64,000 bases of DNA, from NCBI RefSeq assembly GCF_030413635.1, contig NZ_CP129235.1:248001-312000 (forward strand). The letters run 5' to 3'. A model generated the notes under the pieces. The model did not search any database, had not been told where the DNA came from, and worked only from the letters and a program-made list of their open reading frames with translations. Position 1 is the stretch's first letter, and each line of letters opens with the position of its first letter. The stretch is from Planococcus shenhongbingii (GTDB taxonomy: Bacteria > Bacillota > Bacilli > Bacillales_A > Planococcaceae). The translations under genes and the position numbers were made by a program. Below are positions 8,783-17,002 of the stretch, one piece after another.

Positions 8783-9335
8783 TGGTAGGCTCCGTTCTAT
8801 TATAGAATAGGGTAAAGGCATAAGCGGAATGATTGAAAGACAGGCTTATTAGTTCGCTTTACGGGTGGTACAAGTTTATACCCCGTCTATTGAAGTTTCG
8901 AAACAAAACGATTGCTTAAAAGTCAGCATCAGCTAGAGGTTCGGCAAATTGATGGCCCTGCCTGAAAACATCGCAATCACTCTATGGAAATAATGTTCTG
9001 TTGGGGAGGGGGGGCAAGCTGACGTTATGAAGGTCTTCCAGCTGCTTGACAACCCGGTCAAAACTATCGGTGCTTAAAGCAAAATAGTTTGGCAGTTGTA
9101 GAATCAGCTTTTTTGATAAAGTCGTTTTACCGGAGCTGGCTATTCATTTTATAAAATAATCGTTCCTTTAGCCCTAATTCTTCCTCCAAGATAAAATATT
9201 TGGTAATGGCAGTTTATCTCCTAACTTTCTGCAAGGTAAACTAATATAAAATTAGCCCATTCAATAAAATATTATGGTAGAATTTCTTCATATGCGTTTA
9301 ATACGAGCTTTTATTTAGAAAGAGCAGGTGCAAAG
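8783..9335. other. Gene-poor stretch with a decayed gene
   Basis: No intact gene is present. On the minus strand, 8977-9143 preserves a fragment of a P-loop kinase. The remainder is AT-rich, with a run of seven G near 9007. The upstream region of coaW occupies the right end. Confidence 0.55.
8977..9143 (-). pseudogene. Fragment of a P-loop NTPase/kinase gene
   Basis: One minus-strand frame reads IASSGKTTLSKKL, a Walker A motif followed by a typical helix, then LPNYFALSTDSFDRV and KQLEDLHNVSL before a stop. A TGA lies directly before the ATA, and no start or glycine-rich strand precedes the motif in frame. A C-rich homopolymer interrupts the sequence further on. This is best read as the decayed remnant of a small nucleoside- or shikimate-kinase-like gene. 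The original family cannot be named. Confidence 0.4.
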
Positions 9336-10139
9336 ATGATTGTCGGTATAGATGCAGGCGGAACTTTGATTAAAGTGGCGTACTCGGAGAACGGCTCGTC
9401 GCAATTCACAAAGTATCCAATTGCAGAAATTGAGCAGGTTGCCGCTTGGGTTAATGAGTTGGATAATCCAGAAGTTTGTTTAACTGGAGGGAAATCTGGT
9501 GTATTGCGTTCCCTTTTGACTAAAGAAGCAAAGGAAATGGTGGAGTTTGAAGCTACACACCAAGGCGTCCAATTCCTGCTTGACCAAATGGGCCGCGAGG
9601 AAGCGGTCTACGTAGTCACAAACGTTGGCACAGGAACGTCCATCCATTGCATCCAAAACAACGCACAGGAGCGCCTTGGAGGCACTGGAGTCGGCGGTGG
9701 AACGTTGGTCGGGCTGAGCCATTTGCTGACAGGTATAACTGATTTTGAAGAAATTGTGGAATTGGCAAGCAAAGGTTCGAGAGATCGTATCGATTTGAAA
9801 GTAAAACACATTTATGAAGACAAAGAACCGCCGATACCGGGCGATCTGACCGCCAGCAATTTTGGCAATGATTTATTTTCTGTTGCCGGAGAGTTATCCA
9901 AAGAAGAACTGCTAGCAACGGTTGTCGGGCTTGTCGGGGAAACTGTGAGTACTTTAAGTGTCATAGCAGCTCGCCAGTGCCAGAGTTCGACTGTTATTTA
10001 TATTGGCTCGTCTTTTATCCACAATCCGTTATTAAAAGAAGTGGTGGAGACCTATACAATTTTACGAGGTTCAAAGCCGTTGTTCCTGGAAAACGGAGAA
10101 TTCTCAGGAGCAGTTGGCGCGATGATCAGCTTAACATAA
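9336..10139 (+). CDS. coaW: Type II pantothenate kinase
   Basis: A 267-residue ASKHA-fold kinase for the first step of coenzyme A synthesis (pantothenate to phosphopantothenate). The N-terminal MIVGIDAGGTLIKVAY is the phosphate-binding signature of eukaryotic-type (type II) PanK as in Staphylococcus CoaW. Further motifs are TGGKSG, VTNVGTGTSI and LGGTGVGGGTLVGLS, then GDLTASNFG and IYIGSSFIHNPLL. Type II enzymes are typically insensitive to CoA feedback. It is flanked by its own terminator and is probably a single-gene unit. Confidence 0.9.
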   Translation: MIVGIDAGGTLIKVAYSENGSSQFTKYPIAEIEQVAAWVNELDNPEVCLTGGKSGVLRSLLTKEAKEMVEFEATHQGVQFLLDQMGREEAVYVVTNVGTGTSIHCIQNNAQERLGGTGVGGGTLVGLSHLLTGITDFEEIVELASKGSRDRIDLKVKHIYEDKEPPIPGDLTASNFGNDLFSVAGELSKEELLATVVGLVGETVSTLSVIAARQCQSSTVIYIGSSFIHNPLLKEVVETYTILRGSKPLFLENGEFSGAVGAMISLT

Positions 10140-10173
10140 AAAAGATGGCGCACGATGCGCCATCTTTTTATTT
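10138..10173. terminator. Bidirectional terminator between coaW and the nitroreductase
   Basis: Perfect 9-bp core GATGGCGCA / TGCGCCATC with a 3-base loop, extended by A and T runs on both sides. Confidence 0.8.
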
Positions 10174-10733
10174 TACTCACTGATAATATCAAGTTTTTCC
10201 CGGATGTCTGTGCGTTCGCGTTTTTCCGGAATATGATCTGGATAGCCGATCATCATGGTGGCAACAATTTTTTCTCCAGGCGCTACTCCGACGGCTTCCC
10301 GGAACACTGGATCATAAATCCAGTCATTAGAACGCCAAATCATGCCAATGCCTCGAGCCCAAGCTGCAAGCTGGAAATTCTGGAGGAGCGAAGAGATCGC
10401 GCCGTAATCCTCGTCCCATCGTCTTTGCCGGGGATCTTCCGGCATGATGACAACCAAATGCAAGGGAATGTCACGGAAGTACTGGGCTTTATTCAATACT
10501 TTCGGTGAAATCGCACCATCTATTTTTGGCATGGAATCGATAAAAGCTTGAACAAATTTCTCCTTGCCGGCTCCTGTATACAATTGGAAACGCCAAGGCT
10601 GGTTCACTTTATGGTTCGGTGCCCATTTGGCAATATTCAATAACTCGATAATTTCTTCCACATCAACTGGATCTTTCTTGAATTTCTTAATGGTCCGGCG
10701 TTCCATGATGTTTTGATCTATTGGATTCTGCAT
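10173..10733 (-). CDS. Nitroreductase family flavoprotein (YdjA-like)
   Basis: A 186-residue FMN-dependent nitroreductase. The N-terminal MERRTIKKFKKDPVD is the FMN-phosphate-binding Arg-Arg signature. It is followed by AKWAPNHKVNQPWRF, then DYGAISSLLQNFQLAAWARG and GEKIVATMMIGYP, in the order typical of the short subfamily that includes B. subtilis YdjA and E. coli YdjA. Such enzymes reduce nitroaromatics and quinones with NAD(P)H; the natural substrate is unknown. AAAGGAGAG sits upstream of the ATG. Confidence 0.8.
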   Translation of the reverse strand: MQNPIDQNIMERRTIKKFKKDPVDVEEIIELLNIAKWAPNHKVNQPWRFQLYTGAGKEKFVQAFIDSMPKIDGAISPKVLNKAQYFRDIPLHLVVIMPEDPRQRRWDEDYGAISSLLQNFQLAAWARGIGMIWRSNDWIYDPVFREAVGVAPGEKIVATMMIGYPDHIPEKRERTDIREKLDIISE

Positions 10734-10937
10734 CTATATTCTCTCCTTTTATCACACAATATTGCTTCTCTCTTTATCAAACCAGACCCGAATATGAAAC
10801 GCAATCATTGAAGCTTTTATTCCCCGGGAAATAATCCTTGGTACATTGGTCGAAGCGTATAAAAAATGACATATTCTACTCTGATTTAACGGTGAAATGT
10901 TGGTAAAATGAAAGTAATAATAAGGAGTGGATACACA

Positions 10938-12335
10938 ATGACGACAGTGGCAGTAGTAGGCGGAGGCATTACTGGTCTTTCTGCATTGCATTATTTGCAG
11001 AAGCTGAAAAAAGAACATGGCCTTGATTTGGAATTGGTATTGGTTGAGAAAGACAAGGTGTTGGGAGGCAAAATCCGGACGGTAAAAGATGCAGAGTTCA
11101 TCATGGAAACCGGAGCGGATTCGATTGTAGCTCGCCATGCCAGTGTGATGCCTTTAATCGAAGACTTGCACTTGCAGGACCGAGTTGTTTATAACGGAAC
11201 TGGCATTTCCTATTTATATGCCAATAATAAGCTGCATGCCATTCCGGCGGATACGGTTTTTGGCATTCCTATGAGTGAAGAAGCTTTGTTCAGTTCGACG
11301 CTTGTCTCAGAAGAAGGAAAAAAAGCGGCTCTGCGGGATTTTGAAACTAAGAACGAGACCTTTACGTGTGACAGTTCAATTGGTGAGTTTCTTGAAGCGT
11401 TTCTTGGAAAAGAACTGGTGGACAACCAGATTGCCCCCGTATTATCGGGTGTATATTCTGGGAACTTGCATGAATTGACACTTTCTTCGACGTTGCCTTA
11501 TTTGGTCGAATACAAAAACAAGTATGGCAGCATTATTAAAGGCCTCGAAGAAAATAAAGCGCATTTCCAAGGTGCTGCCAATAAAAAATTTATTTCTTTC
11601 GATGAAGGCATGTTGGTGCTGATCGATCGCTTGGAAGAAGAGTTAGACGAAGTCAGCATCTTCAAAGGTGTGGAAACGACAGAGCTCCAGAAAAAAGATG
11701 GTCAATATGAAGTGGAATTGGCCAATGGGAAAATGGTGATGGCTGATATTGTCATACTGGCGACGCCGCATGAAACAGCGCAGAAATTGCTGAATGAAAA
11801 AGAGCTCGATCGAGAATTTGAACGGCTGTTAAGTTCTTCATTAATCAGCGTCTATATCGGTTTTGAATTGCCGGATGCACAATTGCCGGCAGACGGCACG
11901 GGCTTCATCGTTTCTCAGGAAAGTGATTTACTGTGCAATGCTTGCACTTGGACAAGCCGGAAATGGAGCCATACTTCCCGCAATAACAATTTACTGGTCC
12001 GGTTGTTCTACAAAAGTTCGAATCCGTCCTTTGAACAGCTGAAGGATTTATCGGAAGCGGAATTGACAAAGGTTGCTTTACATGATGTTGAGAAGAGCCT
12101 GGGTATCGAGGCTGACCCAACGTCAGTTGAAGTGACGGGCTGGAAAAACCTGATGCCGAATTACACGATGCAGCATAAATCAGCGGTTAATGCATTAGAA
12201 GTGAAAATGGCTGAGCTCGTTCCCGGCATCCAACTGGCCGGCGCTTCTTATTACGGCGTCGGCATCGGTGCCTGTATCCAAAACGGCAAAAATTTAGCGG
12301 ACAAGATTGCAGAACAGCTATTAGCGAAAAAGTAA
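10938..12335 (+). CDS. hemY: Coproporphyrinogen III oxidase (HemY/CgoX)
   Basis: A 465-residue FAD enzyme beginning with the dinucleotide-binding GGGITGLSALHYL at residues 8-20, then VEKDKVLGGKIRT and METGADSIVA, and ending in GASYYGVGIGACIQNGK, the signature C-terminus of HemY-type oxidases. In Gram-positives this enzyme oxidises coproporphyrinogen III to coproporphyrin III in the coproporphyrin-dependent heme pathway. AAGGAGTGG precedes the ATG at 10938; the longer frame starting at 10908 is not needed. It is separate from hemE and hemH, unlike the hemEHY operon of B. subtilis. The neighbouring catalase needs heme. Confidence 0.9.
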   Translation: MTTVAVVGGGITGLSALHYLQKLKKEHGLDLELVLVEKDKVLGGKIRTVKDAEFIMETGADSIVARHASVMPLIEDLHLQDRVVYNGTGISYLYANNKLHAIPADTVFGIPMSEEALFSSTLVSEEGKKAALRDFETKNETFTCDSSIGEFLEAFLGKELVDNQIAPVLSGVYSGNLHELTLSSTLPYLVEYKNKYGSIIKGLEENKAHFQGAANKKFISFDEGMLVLIDRLEEELDEVSIFKGVETTELQKKDGQYEVELANGKMVMADIVILATPHETAQKLLNEKELDREFERLLSSSLISVYIGFELPDAQLPADGTGFIVSQESDLLCNACTWTSRKWSHTSRNNNLLVRLFYKSSNPSFEQLKDLSEAELTKVALHDVEKSLGIEADPTSVEVTGWKNLMPNYTMQHKSAVNALEVKMAELVPGIQLAGASYYGVGIGACIQNGKNLADKIAEQLLAKK

Positions 12336-12341
12336 ATGAAA

Positions 12342-12382
12342 AACAGGAGAGCGGCTGATGGGCTGCTCTCCTGTTTTTTTGT
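12342..12382 (+). terminator. Terminator after hemY
   Basis: AACAGGAGAGC pairs with GCTCTCCTGTT, followed by a run of seven T. Confidence 0.8.
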
Positions 12383-12423
12383 TTTCGGGCAATTCGCCTT
12401 TATGCCCAACTCATGAGATTAAC

Positions 12424-12457
12424 GAAAAAACAGCCGTCCCCCAAAGGAGCGGCTGTT
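12424..12457 (-). terminator. Terminator after the catalase gene
   Basis: On the minus strand AAACAGCCG pairs with CGGCTGTTT and is followed by TTT. Confidence 0.7.
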
Positions 12458-12466
12458 TAAAATTGT

Positions 12467-13933
12467 TTATTTAACTTCAGTAAGGCCTGGAACTGGAAGG
12501 CCGAGGCCTTCTGCGACACGTGTTCCGAAATCAGCATCCGCTTTATACAAATGAGCGATTTGGCGAAGTTTGATATCTTCTTTCGTAACCGCGCTCAAGC
12601 CGCCGACGAAAGTTGCTACCAGGCGTTCTTGTTCTTCTGCAGATTGCAGTCGGTAAAGGTCACCTGGTTGTGTGTAATGATCTTCTTCACGGTAAGGCAC
12701 GGCATCCGTGAAGCCTTCAACTGCAAGCGGAGCCGGTTTCGCAGCAGGAGTTTCAATAGGGCCGCCGTAGCTGTTCGGTTCGTAGTAAACAGAACCGCCG
12801 CCGTTATTGCCAAAGTTCATTTGGCCATCGCGCTGGTAGTTGTTGACTTGGTTTTTCGCTGCGTTGATCGGCAGCATTTGGTGATTAGCGCCTACGCGGT
12901 AGCGATGTGCATCATGATAGGCGAACAAACGGCCTTGCAGCATTTTGTCCGGAGACACGTCGATGCCAGGAACCAATGTGCCAGGCGAGAATGTAGCTTG
13001 CTCAACTTCTGCAAAATAGTTTTCAGGATTGCGGTTAAGCACCATGCGTCCAACTTCGATCAATGGATAGTCTTTGTGAGACCATGTTTTTGTTACATCG
13101 AATGGGTCAAAGCGGTATGTGTTCGCATCTTCCAATGGCATGATTTGAACGTATAATTTCCAAGCTGGGAAGTCGCCTTCTTCGATTGCGTTGAAAAGAT
13201 CTTCTGTGTGGAAGTCCGGATTTTCACCGGCAATCTTGTCAGCCACTTCTTGCGTGATGTTTTTGATGCCTTGTTCAGTCAGGAAATGATATTTCACCCA
13301 AACAGATTCGCCTTCAGCGTTTGTCCATTTGAATGTGTGGCTTCCAAATCCGTGCATATGGCGCCATGTTGCAGGGATGCCGCGGTCGCCCATCAAGTAG
13401 GTAACTTGGTGCAGCGATTCAGGTGATAACGACCAGAAGTCCCACACTGCGTTAGGGTTTTTCAAGTGGGTTTTTGGGTCGCGTTTTTGTGTATGGATAA
13501 AATCAGGGAACTTGATTGCATCGCGAATGAAGAAAACTGGTGTGTTGTTTCCGACTAAGTCATAGTTTCCTTCTTCAGTATAGAATTTCAAGGAAAAACC
13601 GCGTGGGTCGCGAAGTGTGTCCGCAGATCCAAGTTCGCCGGCAACTGTAGAGAAGCGTGCGAACATATCAGTTTTCTTGCCAACTTCTGATAAGAAAGCA
13701 GCTTTGGTATATTTGGTAACATCTTGTGTGACTTCAAAGTAACCGTGAGCGCCACCACCCTTAGCATGAACCACGCGTTCAGGAATACGTTCTCTATTGA
13801 AATGCGCTAATTTCTCAAGAAGATGAACATCTTGAAGCAATACGGGTCCGCGCTGTCCAGCTGTCTGTGAGTTCTGGTTGTCGCTTACCGGGGCACCCCA
13901 ACTTGTTGTTAAAGATCTTTTATCTGTACTCAT
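12467..13933 (-). CDS. katA: Heme catalase
   Basis: A 488-residue small-subunit monofunctional catalase, converting hydrogen peroxide to water and oxygen. Essential His56 is in [15 protein letters not shown], the conserved Asn in [11 protein letters not shown], and the proximal heme ligand Tyr339 in [27 protein letters not shown] and [11 protein letters not shown] are clear family blocks. The length agrees with KatA of Bacillus and Staphylococcus. A PerR-type box stands just upstream of the promoter, so peroxide induction is likely. It is monocistronic, with its own terminator. Confidence 0.95.
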   Translation of the reverse strand: MSTDKRSLTTSWGAPVSDNQNSQTAGQRGPVLLQDVHLLEKLAHFNRERIPERVVHAKGGGAHGYFEVTQDVTKYTKAAFLSEVGKKTDMFARFSTVAGELGSADTLRDPRGFSLKFYTEEGNYDLVGNNTPVFFIRDAIKFPDFIHTQKRDPKTHLKNPNAVWDFWSLSPESLHQVTYLMGDRGIPATWRHMHGFGSHTFKWTNAEGESVWVKYHFLTEQGIKNITQEVADKIAGENPDFHTEDLFNAIEEGDFPAWKLYVQIMPLEDANTYRFDPFDVTKTWSHKDYPLIEVGRMVLNRNPENYFAEVEQATFSPGTLVPGIDVSPDKMLQGRLFAYHDAHRYRVGANHQMLPINAAKNQVNNYQRDGQMNFGNNGGGSVYYEPNSYGGPIETPAAKPAPLAVEGFTDAVPYREEDHYTQPGDLYRLQSAEEQERLVATFVGGLSAVTKEDIKLRQIAHLYKADADFGTRVAEGLGLPVPGLTEVK

Positions 13934-13981
13934 TAATCGAACACCTCATTTTCATTATTTATGTAAAAGACTACATTCACT

Positions 13982-14009
13982 ATCATAACATTTATCAAAT
14001 TAAAATCAA
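13982..14009 (-). promoter_or_regulatory. katA promoter
   Basis: On the minus strand TTGATT (14004-14009), a 16-base spacer and TATGAT (13982-13987) form a sigma-A promoter about 50 bases before the start codon. Confidence 0.55.
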
Positions 14010-14016
14010 TACTTAA

Positions 14017-14031
14017 TGATAATCATTATAA
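14017..14031. promoter_or_regulatory. PerR-like box upstream of katA
   Basis: TGATAATCATTATAA matches the PerR consensus at 13 of 14 defined positions (and Fur equally well). It stands 7 bases upstream of the katA -35. PerR is the usual regulator of katA in Bacillales. Confidence 0.7.
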
Positions 14032-14065
14032 ACAAGAGGAGAAATCAATAAGGAGTATATACGAA

Positions 14066-14161
14066 ATGTTTTTGTATTTATTAGACTTTCTCAATTGGAA
14101 AGAAGAATCGAAAAATCTTTATTTTTACTTTGAAGGAAAAGGAGGCGGAATTCAATTTTAA
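14066..14161 (+). CDS. Possible 31-residue peptide
   Basis: A short open frame, MFLYLLDFLNWKEESKN continuing to a Gly-rich end, preceded by AAGGAG 10 bases upstream. It is divergent from katA and lies just beyond the PerR-like box, so it could share that control. There is no known homologue that I can name; chance is possible in this AT-rich spacer. Confidence 0.25.
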   Translation: MFLYLLDFLNWKEESKNLYFYFEGKGGGIQF

Positions 14162-14372
14162 ACTCTCGTTTGAATTTTGAACCTTATATAGAAAGAGATT
14201 GCATTTAAAAATAAAAATGGATAATATAAAATTTAAGTATAAATTTTCTGAAAAATAAAACTTTTAAATGGGGCTTCAAACTTAAGCAGCTGAATGGAGC
14301 TTTTGATTGTTCTCGGTTTTTAATGGTTAAACATTTTAATAAAAGCAAAATACTGAAAAGGGGAGAGAGAAA

Positions 14373-15875
14373 ATGTTGATAACGGAAAGCATAAGCAATT
14401 ACGCCAAGAATCAGCCTGGAAAAATGTATACCTCTTACCAAGGACGAGACTGGACGTACAGTGAGTTCTATGAAAAAGCCAAGCGGATTGCTGCTTACTT
14501 TCAGCAGAAAGGCTATAAAAAAGATGACATCATCGCATTATATGCTTTGAACTCTGATACGTTCCTTGTTTGTTATTTCGGCATTCAGCTGGGTGGCTTC
14601 ACGGCGATGCCGGTCAATACCAAATTGGCAGCGCCTGAAGTGGAATATATTTTTTCGAATTCAGAAGCGAAAGCCTTGATTTATGATGTACGGATTGAGG
14701 AAGTAATCAAAGGCACCTCCCATGAGTTCCAGGATATTTTAGCGATTGGCGGAGAAGATACGGTTGGCCAAGTGATTGGCGATGAATCACTGGAGTTTGT
14801 TGCGGTTACGTTAGAAGGAGAAGACACGGCTGTGGTCATGTATACTTCCGGGACAACCGGGAAAACGAAAGGGGTTATGCTGACCCATGCCAATATCCAA
14901 GCATGCGCTGAGATCTGGTCCGAGGCGATGGCAATTACGGAACAAGACCGCATGTTGATATCGACGCCGCTTTTCCACTGTGCTGCAGCTCATGTATTCG
15001 TGGTGCCGGTGACGCATAAAGGAGGATCTTTAGTTATAGAAGAAGCTTTTTCGCCCGATAAGACGCTAAAGATGCTGGAATCTGCCAAGCCTACAATGTT
15101 TTTCGGTGTGCCGGCGATGTACAGTATCATTTTGAACCTTCCGGATATCCAAAAAGTCCAATTGCCGTCTCTGCGTCTATTTTGTTACGGTGCTGCACCG
15201 ATGCCGTATGAGCTCGTGAAGAAATTGAAAGAGACGTTTCCAAATGTAAGCGTCCAAAACTGCTATGGGCAAACTGAAAATGCGCCTGCTGCTTCGTCGT
15301 TAAAAGATCGTTTTGCGCTTGATAAAATCGGGTCAGTCGGCGAAGTGCTGCCTCAGACACAAATCCGGGTAGTGAATGAATTCGGAGAGCCGCTGCCAAC
15401 CGGTCAAGTCGGCGAAATCGTCGTTAAAGGCCCGCAAGTGATGAAAGGCTATTTGAGAAACGAAGAAGCAACACGCCAAGCCATTAAAAATGGCTGGTTA
15501 TACAGCGGAGACCTTGGAAAGTTCGACGAAGACGGCTTGTTGTATATCGTGGACCGGAAAAAAGATATGATCATCCGAGGCGGAGAAAATGTCTATCCGG
15601 TGGAAGTGGAAGAAGTGCTGTATCAAATCCCGGAATTGCTTGAAGCGGCTGTTGTCGGTGTGCCCCATGAAGTTTACGGAGAAGTGCCGAAAGCATATGC
15701 CGTTAAAAAGCCGGGGCAGGATGTTTCAGAAGAACAAATTCAAGCGTACTGTGCCACAAAGTTGGCGAAATACAAAGTGCCGCTGGAAGTGGAGTTTATG
15801 GAAGAATTGCCTCGCAATGCTTCTGGTAAAGTGCTGAAACATACGCTGCGTGTACCGGAAAATTTAAGAAGTTAA
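14373..15875 (+). CDS. Acyl-CoA synthetase (AMP-forming, long-chain fatty acid type)
   Basis: A 500-residue member of the ANL adenylating family, activating a carboxylic acid to acyl-AMP and then acyl-CoA. The phosphate loop YTSGTTGKTKG begins near residue 156. It is followed by CYGQTE (A5), LYSGDLGKFDEDGLLYIVDR (A7-A8) and IIRGGENVYPVEVEE (the hinge and A8), and the C-terminal catalytic Lys lies in PRNASGKVLKHTLR (A10). The whole architecture is intact. The acid chain length cannot be read from the sequence. The nitronate-monooxygenase-like gene follows 90 bases later, so the two may be one operon. Confidence 0.85.
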   Translation: MLITESISNYAKNQPGKMYTSYQGRDWTYSEFYEKAKRIAAYFQQKGYKKDDIIALYALNSDTFLVCYFGIQLGGFTAMPVNTKLAAPEVEYIFSNSEAKALIYDVRIEEVIKGTSHEFQDILAIGGEDTVGQVIGDESLEFVAVTLEGEDTAVVMYTSGTTGKTKGVMLTHANIQACAEIWSEAMAITEQDRMLISTPLFHCAAAHVFVVPVTHKGGSLVIEEAFSPDKTLKMLESAKPTMFFGVPAMYSIILNLPDIQKVQLPSLRLFCYGAAPMPYELVKKLKETFPNVSVQNCYGQTENAPAASSLKDRFALDKIGSVGEVLPQTQIRVVNEFGEPLPTGQVGEIVVKGPQVMKGYLRNEEATRQAIKNGWLYSGDLGKFDEDGLLYIVDRKKDMIIRGGENVYPVEVEEVLYQIPELLEAAVVGVPHEVYGEVPKAYAVKKPGQDVSEEQIQAYCATKLAKYKVPLEVEFMEELPRNASGKVLKHTLRVPENLRS

Positions 15876-15895
15876 AAGAAAGGAGATCATAAAGA

Positions 15896-15973
15896 ATGAG
15901 CAATGCGTGTCTGGAAAATGAGAATTGTGAGCCATTCGTTGAAAAGTTAAGGGAGGAAATTTCATATGCTTAA
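15896..15973 (+). CDS. Possible 25-residue coupling peptide
   Basis: A small frame, MSNACLENENCEPFVEKLR and six more residues, with GAAAGGAG upstream. Its stop lies 8 bases inside the next gene, whose own ribosome site (AGGGAGG) is inside this frame. The arrangement suggests translational coupling between the synthetase and the oxygenase. It has two cysteines and no recognisable relatives. Confidence 0.3.
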   Translation: MSNACLENENCEPFVEKLREEISYA

Positions 15974-16868
15974 ACTGCCTGTCATCATCTCTCCTATGTT
16001 CCTGGTATCTACACCGAAAATGGTGATTGAAGCAGGCAATGCAGGGGTCGTTGGTTCATTTCCATTATTAAATGCGCGGCCGATTGAAGTTTGTGCTGAT
16101 TGGCTGCTTGAAGTAAAAGAGGCTCTTGCAGATAAACCTTGGGCAGTCAATTTTATCTGCCATAGAGGTTCCAATAAACGATACAGCGACGACTTGGAAA
16201 TGATTCGCCGATACGAACCTCCGATTGTCATTACTTCTTTAGGGGCGCCGGCGGATGTCATTGACATTGTCCATGCCTATGGAGGCCTCGTTTATTCAGA
16301 TGTGGCGAATGTGCGCCATGCGAAAAAAGCTGCCGCCAGCGGCGTTGATGGTCTTGTGCTGGTGAGTGCCGGAGCCGGCGGACATGGCGGTACATTAAAT
16401 CCATTTGCGTTTATTGCGGCGGTGAAAAAATTCTACAACGGGACGATTATCTTATCGGGAGCACTTTCAACAGGAGCAGATGTTGCAGCGGCAAAGTTAA
16501 TGGGCGCCGATTATGCTTATATGGGAACACGGTTTTTGGCCGCGGAGGAAAGCGATGCGCCGGAAGAGTATAAGCAAATGGTCATCGACTCTACGATTGA
16601 AGACGTACTGTACACGGATTCGTTTAGTGGCGTGCCGGTAAACGTACTGGTCCCGAGCCTGATAAAGGAAGGGATTGATCCAAAAACGCTCAAGCCAAGA
16701 GAGGACATCGATTTGTCCCATTTGGTTGATGCCAAAGCGTGGCGGGATATCTGGTCAGCGGGACATGGTGTGACAACGATTACGAAAAGGGAAACCACCA
16801 AAGAAATTGTGGACACTTTAATAGCGGAGTATGAGGAAGGCGTAGCAAGCCTTATACGAAATGCTTGA
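15966..16868 (+). CDS. Nitronate monooxygenase / 2-nitropropane dioxygenase family FMN enzyme
   Basis: A 300-residue TIM-barrel flavoprotein. PVIISPMFLVSTPKMV, then EAGNAGVVGSFPLLNARP, VYSDVANVRHAKKA, VLVSAGAGGHGG (the FMN-phosphate loop), LSGALSTGADVAAAKLMGAD and YMGTRFLAAEES follow the nitronate monooxygenase/enoyl-ACP reductase II order. GAGGHGG and the downstream MGTRF are diagnostic. Whether it oxidises alkyl nitronates or acts as a reductase on an acyl substrate is open; its operon with an acyl-CoA synthetase leaves the second possible. A terminator follows. Confidence 0.8.
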   Translation: MLKLPVIISPMFLVSTPKMVIEAGNAGVVGSFPLLNARPIEVCADWLLEVKEALADKPWAVNFICHRGSNKRYSDDLEMIRRYEPPIVITSLGAPADVIDIVHAYGGLVYSDVANVRHAKKAAASGVDGLVLVSAGAGGHGGTLNPFAFIAAVKKFYNGTIILSGALSTGADVAAAKLMGADYAYMGTRFLAAEESDAPEEYKQMVIDSTIEDVLYTDSFSGVPVNVLVPSLIKEGIDPKTLKPREDIDLSHLVDAKAWRDIWSAGHGVTTITKRETTKEIVDTLIAEYEEGVASLIRNA

Positions 16869-16891
16869 TGAACTTATTCAATTAACCCGAT

Positions 16892-16945
16892 AAAACGCAA
16901 AGAAACAACACCGGATTAATCTTCTGGTGTTGTTTCTTTGTGTTT
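16892..16945 (+). terminator. Terminator after the nitronate monooxygenase gene
   Basis: A long stem of about 20 bp (AAACGCAAAGAAACAACACC and its near-perfect complement) with a short loop. Confidence 0.75.
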
Positions 16946-16962
16946 AAGGAATGACACAAGAC

Positions 16963-16995
16963 AAAAAACCCCCGCAATTCAGAAGAATTGCGGGG
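16963..16995 (-). terminator. Terminator after the LysM-NlpC/P60 gene
   Basis: On the minus strand CCCCGCAATTC pairs perfectly with GAATTGCGGGG over a 4-base loop, followed by GTTTTTTG. Confidence 0.8.
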
Positions 16996-17002
16996 AAGTC
17001 TT

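Larger units (their letters stand above)
13934..14372. other. katA control region and spacer
   Basis: This spacer between divergent genes holds the katA promoter and PerR-like box (13982-14031) and a possible 31-codon reading frame (14066-14161). The rest, to 14372, is AT-rich without a recognisable gene. No ribosome site stronger than the GGGGAGAGAG before 14373 was seen. Confidence 0.6.

Noticed and set aside
12551..13156. Long frame (201 codons) opposite katA
   Set aside because: It is antisense to a clearly conserved catalase and arises from its codon bias.
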